Below are positions 5,559-10,092 of a stretch of 10,092 nt of DNA, piece after piece; position 1 is the first letter of the stretch, and each line of letters begins with the position of its first letter. The translations under genes were made by a program, and so were the position numbers. Source of the stretch: CAZPMC01 sp964587755. Its GTDB lineage: Bacteria; Bacillota; Clostridia; Acetivibrionales; DTU013. Below the pieces are notes generated by a model. That model was not told the DNA's origin, searched no databases, and was given only the letters and a program-made list of their open reading frames with translations. The stretch lies in assembly GCA_964587755.1 (NCBI GenBank), contig CAZPMC010000054.1:1-10092 (forward strand), read 5' to 3'.

Positions 5559-8500
5559 TTGTATTTAAAGCGCTTAGACATCCAAGGATTTAAATCCTTT
5601 CCTGAAAAAATAAATCTTGAATTCAGCTCTGGTATAACATCGGTGGTTGGACCAAATGGCAGCGGCAAAAGTAATATTGCCGACGCAATAAGATGGGTGC
5701 TCGGTGAGCAAAGTGTCAAAACTCTTCGTGGTAGTAAAATGGAGGATGTTATATTTGCGGGAACCGAGCACAGGAAGCCTCTTGGTTTTGCAGAGGTTTC
5801 TATCACTATCGACAACTCTGATGCATCACTTCCTATTGAATTTGGAGAGGTAACTGTAACCCGCAGAGTTTTCCGCTCAGGTGAAAGTGAATATCTTATT
5901 AATAAGACTCCATGCAGGCTCAAGGATATAACAGAGCTGTTTCTTGATACAGGTATAGGCCGAGACGGCTATTCTGTTATAGGGCAGGGCAGAATTGATG
6001 AGATTTTAAGCACCCGTTCCGAGGACAGACGCCATATTTTTGAAGAAGCCTCAGGTATTATGAAATACAAGCTCAGAAAGATTGAGGCCGAGAAAAAGCT
6101 GGAGCTGACAAAACAAAATCTTGAGAGAATAAATGATATTATCATCGAATTAGAATCACAGCTTGTCCCCCTGAAGGAGCAAGCAGAAACAGCCCGTAAA
6201 TTTCTTGATTTAAGAGAAGAGCTTAAGGTGCTGGATGTAAATGTGTACCTTGACAGCATGGGGAAATTCAAGGATAAGTTAAGCGCTTTTGACGAACAAT
6301 ACAATGCTCTTAAGGAGCAAGTTGAGGATGAAAATAAAAACCTTGAGGACATTACCAATTCAAACAAGGAAAAGACAGAGCTTTTAAAGACCTTTGATGA
6401 GAAGCTGGAGGCTTCGAGGGCACAATTTTACGCACTGGAGGCAGGTCTCGAACGCAGTGGTTCAGAGATAAAAATAAACAATGAAAAAATAGGTAATCTG
6501 AATAACAATATTGAAAGATTAAATGCTGAAATAGAGGAGCTAAAGCAAAAAATTGCAAAGCTTAATGAAGAGGAGGCAGGAAAACAAAGAAGGCTTGAGT
6601 ATCTTGACGGACAGCTTAAAGAATTTACTCAAAAGCTCTCAGAATACACCTCACAAATGGAGGAACTGTTAAGAACTCTGGACGACGAGGAGAGAGAAAT
6701 TGAGCTATTAAAATCCGCCATTATGGAGAAAATGGACATTCAATCAGATAAAAAAATGCAAATCGGAAATGTCAAAAACCATATGGAGAACATGCAAAAG
6801 CGCCAAAAAAGCATTGATAATGAAGTGTACATAAATATGCTGGAGAAAGATCGTGAAACAATAAAAAAAGAGGAGTTGTCTGAGAGCATAAAAGAAGCTT
6901 CCGATAGAATCTCTTCTTTTAAGCAAGATCTTAATGAAAAAATAAAGGAACGCAGCGAATCGGATAACTTACTTGAAGATTTGAGGCTCAAGCAAGGAAG
7001 AATTAAGTCGGATATCCAGTCTAAAGGTGCAAGGGCACGTACTCTTAAAGAAATGGAGCAAAACCTTGAGGGGTACAATAGAAGTGTAAGGCAGGTGCTT
7101 CAAGCATGCCGCAGCTCATCAGAGTTCGGAAAAGGTATACACGGGGCTCTGGCACAGATTATTAAGGTTGAGAAAAAATATGAGACCGCCATTGAGATGA
7201 CTTTGGGACAAGCCTTGCAAAACATTGTCACTAATAGCGAGGAGGAAGCTAAAAAGGCTATAGAATACCTTAAGTCCAATAAACTCGGACGTGCAACATT
7301 TCTTCCATTGACCTCTGTTAAATCAAGGAGCTTTGATTTCAAAACTCTGGAGAGAATAAGTAAATGCCCGGGATTTTGCGGTGTTGCTTCAAATTTGCTG
7401 GAATATGAGAAACAATATCAGGGTATAATAGAAAATCTTCTCGGAAAGGTCGTTGTAGCTGATAATATTGATAATGCCATAAAGATGGCCCGTTCCTTTG
7501 GTCACTCATTTAAAATAGTTACATTGGAAGGGGACATTTTGAGTACAGGCGGTTCTATGACCGGAGGAAGCGTTGAAAACAGAGGAACAGGCATTTTAAG
7601 CCGTAACAGGGAAATAACTGAACTTCACGCAGAGCTTTTGGAGCTTAAGAAATCTGATGCTTTGGTACAGAAGGATATATCAAATTTAATAAAGGATATA
7701 TCACAGATAAGTTCAGAAATAACATCAATTGAAAATAACATTAAAAATATCGAAATGGTTAAGATAAGAGATGAAAGCAATCTGGCTCAGGTTGAGGAAA
7801 ATATAAATAAGCTTTTGGCAAAAACAGATATGCTCAAGCAGGAGCGCGAACAAATAGACAGACAGCTTGGGGAAATCCAAAGAGAAGCAGAAAAATATGA
7901 AAAGGAGCTATCAGCCATTGAGCTTGCCATAAGTGAGGCTAAAAGAACCATTGCCGAGTACCAGCAAAAGCACAAGGAGGACCAGACAGCCCGCGATGAG
8001 CTGCATGCGGACATAACCGATTTCAAAATTTCCGTAAACTCTATAAAGGAAAGTATTGAATCGGTTAAGGAAAACTCTGAAAGACTTGAGTCCGAGAAGG
8101 ATGGTTTATTGAAAGCAATTGCCAGGAAAAAAGCTGAAATAGCTAAGTGCTATGATGAAATTAAGAATCTCGAGGATTCAAATACAGGACTGGAAGAGCT
8201 GATAAAGAAAAATACACAGGAGAAGATAGGCAAAACTTTGGAGCTTGACAGATTGACTGAGGAGAGAAGGATTTTAGAGGAGGATCTTCATGATATCATA
8301 AATAAAATAAATGATATTAATAAGAACATACTCCTGCTTCAAAACGAATACTCCCGGGTCGAGATAAAAAAGGCAAAGCTTGAATCTGAAATGCAGGCTC
8401 TGCAAGACAGAATGTGGAACGAATATGAGCTGACATATTCCAGTGCTTTAGAGCTTAAGAAGGACATAGGCAGCATTACTCAGGCAAATAAAAAAATAAC

Positions 8501-9143
8501 CGGACTTCGGTGTGCCATAAAGGAATTAGGACCGGTTAATGTTGTTGCTATTGAGGAATATATAAAGTCAAAGGAACGCTATGAATTTATGACTACTCAG
8601 AGAAATGACGCAGAGCAGGCAAGAGAAAAACTTCTTAGAGTAGTTCATGAAATGACATCTATAATGAAAAAGCAATTCATTGAGCAGTTTAAATTGATCA
8701 ATGAAAACTTCAACATTGTCTTTAGAGAGCTTTTCAACGGGGGTAGAGCATGCTTGCGGTTGGCAGATGAGGGTAATGTGCTCGAAAGCGGAATTGACAT
8801 TGAGGTTCAACCACCTGGTAAGAAGCTGCAAAATATGATGCTGCTCTCAGGCGGTGAAAGGGCTTTTACGGCAATTGCCCTGCTGTTTGCAATATTGAAA
8901 CTCAGACCGACGCCGTTTTGTGTGCTAGATGAAATAGAGGCAGCTTTGGATGATGCAAATGTTTATAGATTTGCAGAGTACTTAAGGGGATATTCTAATC
9001 AGACCCAGTTTATAATGGTAACCCATAGGAAGGGTACGATGGAGGGCTCAGATATGCTATATGGGGTAACGATGCAGGAGCACGGGGTTTCTAAAATTGT
9101 TTCAATGAAAATGGGAGATAAGATAACGGAAAAGGTAGGTTGA
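5559..9143 (+). CDS. smc: Chromosome segregation/condensation ATPase SMC
   Basis: The gene encodes a complete 1194-residue SMC, the usual bacterial length. It is the ATPase core of the SMC-ScpAB complex that compacts and separates sister chromosomes. The N-terminal head has Walker A GPNGSGKS at 31-38, an arginine in LRGSKMEDVIF at R57 (the position of the known arginine finger) and Q-loop Q143. A long coiled coil runs from about 165 to 515. The hinge starts near GIHGALAQ (526) and includes the glycine motif GGSMTGGS at 664-671. The returning coiled coil runs from about 690 to 1010. The C-terminal head has the ABC signature LSGGERA at 1096-1102, Walker B with D1124-E1125, and D-loop ALDDAN at 1129-1134, followed by THRKGTME. 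The start is TTG at 5559, chosen over the in-frame TTG at 5553 for ribosome binding site spacing. No key residue is missing. ftsY follows after 2 bases. In many Firmicutes rnc lies just upstream of smc; here it is a LUD gene instead. Confidence 0.97.
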   Translation: MYLKRLDIQGFKSFPEKINLEFSSGITSVVGPNGSGKSNIADAIRWVLGEQSVKTLRGSKMEDVIFAGTEHRKPLGFAEVSITIDNSDASLPIEFGEVTVTRRVFRSGESEYLINKTPCRLKDITELFLDTGIGRDGYSVIGQGRIDEILSTRSEDRRHIFEEASGIMKYKLRKIEAEKKLELTKQNLERINDIIIELESQLVPLKEQAETARKFLDLREELKVLDVNVYLDSMGKFKDKLSAFDEQYNALKEQVEDENKNLEDITNSNKEKTELLKTFDEKLEASRAQFYALEAGLERSGSEIKINNEKIGNLNNNIERLNAEIEELKQKIAKLNEEEAGKQRRLEYLDGQLKEFTQKLSEYTSQMEELLRTLDDEEREIELLKSAIMEKMDIQSDKKMQIGNVKNHMENMQKRQKSIDNEVYINMLEKDRETIKKEELSESIKEASDRISSFKQDLNEKIKERSESDNLLEDLRLKQGRIKSDIQSKGARARTLKEMEQNLEGYNRSVRQVLQACRSSSEFGKGIHGALAQIIKVEKKYETAIEMTLGQALQNIVTNSEEEAKKAIEYLKSNKLGRATFLPLTSVKSRSFDFKTLERISKCPGFCGVASNLLEYEKQYQGIIENLLGKVVVADNIDNAIKMARSFGHSFKIVTLEGDILSTGGSMTGGSVENRGTGILSRNREITELHAELLELKKSDALVQKDISNLIKDISQISSEITSIENNIKNIEMVKIRDESNLAQVEENINKLLAKTDMLKQEREQIDRQLGEIQREAEKYEKELSAIELAISEAKRTIAEYQQKHKEDQTARDELHADITDFKISVNSIKESIESVKENSERLESEKDGLLKAIARKKAEIAKCYDEIKNLEDSNTGLEELIKKNTQEKIGKTLELDRLTEERRILEEDLHDIINKINDINKNILLLQNEYSRVEIKKAKLESEMQALQDRMWNEYELTYSSALELKKDIGSITQANKKITGLRCAIKELGPVNVVAIEEYIKSKERYEFMTTQRNDAEQAREKLLRVVHEMTSIMKKQFIEQFKLINENFNIVFRELFNGGRACLRLADEGNVLESGIDIEVQPPGKKLQNMMLLSGGERAFTAIALLFAILKLRPTPFCVLDEIEAALDDANVYRFAEYLRGYSNQTQFIMVTHRKGTMEGSDMLYGVTMQEHGVSKIVSMKMGDKITEKVG
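9131..9139 (+). promoter_or_regulatory. Ribosome binding site deciding the ftsY start
   Basis: AAAGGTAGG, an imperfect AAGGAGG, lies inside the last codons of smc and ends 6 bases before the ATG at 9146. The TTG at 9140 directly abuts it and is too close to be used. The site implies coupling of ftsY translation to smc. Confidence 0.6.
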
Positions 9144-9145
9144 CC

Positions 9146-10051
9146 ATGGGGTTATTTGACAGATTAAAGGAAGGACTTTCTAAAACAAGAAAGGGTATTA
9201 CTCAAAAAGTCGACCAGATTCTGGTGGCATTCGGAAAGATAGATGACGAGCTTTTTGAAGAGCTTGAGGAAGCGCTTATTACATCAGATATTGGCGTAGA
9301 TACTTCATTGAAGATTATTCAGGGAGTTAAGAAGAAGGTCAGGGAAAATAAGATTACTGACCCTCTTAAAGTAAAGGAGCTTATAAAGGAAGAGCTTCTT
9401 GAGATGCTGGGTAGTGAAGATAATGCACTTGATATAGAACCTTCACCTGCTGTTATTATGGTGATTGGCGTAAACGGAGTCGGAAAGACAACGTCAATTG
9501 GTAAGATAGCAGCTACATTAAAGAAAAAGGGTAAAAAGGTTATGTTGGCTGCAGCCGATACATTCAGGGCAGCTGCAATTGATCAGCTGCAAATTTGGGC
9601 TGACAGGGTAGGGGTCGAGATAATAAAACAGGCAGAAGGCTCAGACCCGGCTTCTGTAATTTATGATGCAATTCATGCAGCAAAGGCCAGAAGGGCAGAT
9701 GTTCTTATTTGTGATACTGCCGGAAGACTTCATACAAAGAAGAATTTGATGGAGGAGCTTAAAAAAATATCCAGGATAATTGAAAGAGAAATGCCTGGTG
9801 CCAGGCGTGAAAATCTGCTTGTTCTGGATGCTACCACAGGTCAAAATGCAGTATCACAGGCTAAAACCTTCAGTGAAGTGGCAGACCTGACCGGAATTGT
9901 ACTGACAAAGCTTGATGGAACAGCTAAAGGCGGTATTGTTATATCAATAAAATCAGAGCTCAATATTCCTGTAAAGCTTATCGGTGTCGGTGAACAAATC
10001 GATGATCTACAACAATTCAATGCCAGGGATTTTGTGGAAGCATTATTTTAG
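9146..10051 (+). CDS. ftsY: Signal recognition particle receptor GTPase FtsY
   Basis: The gene encodes 301 residues starting MGLFDRLKEGLSKTRKG, the usual N-terminus of Gram-positive FtsY, which lacks the long acidic A domain of the E. coli protein. It is the membrane-associated receptor that docks SRP (Ffh plus 4.5S/scRNA) carrying nascent membrane proteins to SecYEG. A helical N domain (about 1-90) precedes the G domain. The G domain shows Walker A GVNGVGKTT at 108-116, the SRP-GTPase insertion-box motif DTFRAAA at 138-144, DTAGRLH at 190-196, TKLDGTAKGG at 254-263, and the closing GVGEQIDDLQQF then FVEALF. All GTPase motifs are intact. The ATG lies 2 bases after the smc stop, so the two genes share an operon. 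The pairing smc-ftsY is widespread in Firmicutes. Confidence 0.97.
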   Translation: MGLFDRLKEGLSKTRKGITQKVDQILVAFGKIDDELFEELEEALITSDIGVDTSLKIIQGVKKKVRENKITDPLKVKELIKEELLEMLGSEDNALDIEPSPAVIMVIGVNGVGKTTSIGKIAATLKKKGKKVMLAAADTFRAAAIDQLQIWADRVGVEIIKQAEGSDPASVIYDAIHAAKARRADVLICDTAGRLHTKKNLMEELKKISRIIEREMPGARRENLLVLDATTGQNAVSQAKTFSEVADLTGIVLTKLDGTAKGGIVISIKSELNIPVKLIGVGEQIDDLQQFNARDFVEALF

Positions 10052-10053
10052 TA

Positions 10054-10082
10054 TTGACAAACGGGCTGTACAGTCATAAAAT
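10054..10082 (+). promoter_or_regulatory. Near-consensus sigma-A-type promoter for a gene beyond the right edge
   Basis: TTGACA (10054-10059, 6 of 6) and TAAAAT (10077-10082, 5 of 6) are separated by 17 bases. It begins 3 bases after the ftsY stop, with no terminator between. The predicted start is near 10089, so the driven gene is outside the window. In many clostridia ylxM-ffh follows ftsY, which is a guess here. Confidence 0.65.
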
Positions 10083-10092
10083 AAGGTGTAAA

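Noticed and set aside
5969..8831. Several open frames on the minus strand across smc
   Set aside because: They are antisense shadows of a Lys/Glu/Leu-rich coiled-coil gene: low-complexity Ser/Leu/Phe products, no ribosome binding sites, no recognisable domain.
9140..9145. TTG at 9140 as the ftsY start, overlapping the smc stop
   Set aside because: It abuts the Shine-Dalgarno; the ATG at 9146 gives the typical MGLFD N-terminus with a 6-base spacer.

Overview
The window looks like chromosome from a low-GC Gram-positive anaerobe of the class Clostridia. The reasons are AT-rich codon use, strong AGGAGG-type ribosome binding sites, a short FtsY without the acidic N-terminal extension, an smc-ftsY gene pair, and a stand-alone LUD-domain protein of the kind common in clostridia. 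A Ruminiclostridium/Acetivibrio-type host is my guess from overall feel, not something the sequence proves. All six genes lie on the + strand and coding density is very high. No RNA gene, insertion sequence, CRISPR array or clear Rho-independent terminator was seen.

Left part (1-4764): a tight three-gene cluster that I cannot assign to a named system. It starts with the 5'-truncated end of a large protein carrying a von Willebrand factor A (VWA) domain with an intact metal site, an IPT/TIG-like domain and a long uncharacterised beta-rich tail. Next, 15 bases on, is an exported protein built of Ig/FN3-like beta-sandwich modules, with a signal peptide and a C-terminal membrane anchor. Last is an 85-residue protein with two membrane helices, whose start overlaps the end of the second gene. 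They look co-transcribed and probably form or anchor a cell-surface adhesion or interaction assembly.

Middle (4765-5558): a LUD-domain (LutC/YkgG-like, DUF162) protein of unknown physiological role, with its own good ribosome binding site and a possible extended -10 promoter. An intergenic stretch of about 80 bases follows, holding a good sigma-A-type promoter for smc and a perfect 9-bp inverted repeat. The right arm of that repeat covers the smc ribosome binding site.

Right part (5559-10092): smc (chromosome condensation and segregation ATPase, complete) and ftsY (signal recognition particle receptor GTPase, complete). Two bases separate them, so they form a housekeeping operon. Three bases after the ftsY stop begins a near-consensus promoter (TTGACA, 17-base spacer, TAAAAT) that must drive a gene beyond the right edge; ylxM-ffh is a reasonable guess from usual gene order.

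For both smc and ftsY the start was chosen from ribosome binding site spacing and family N-termini: TTG at 5559 and ATG at 9146, not the first possible start codon in each open frame.
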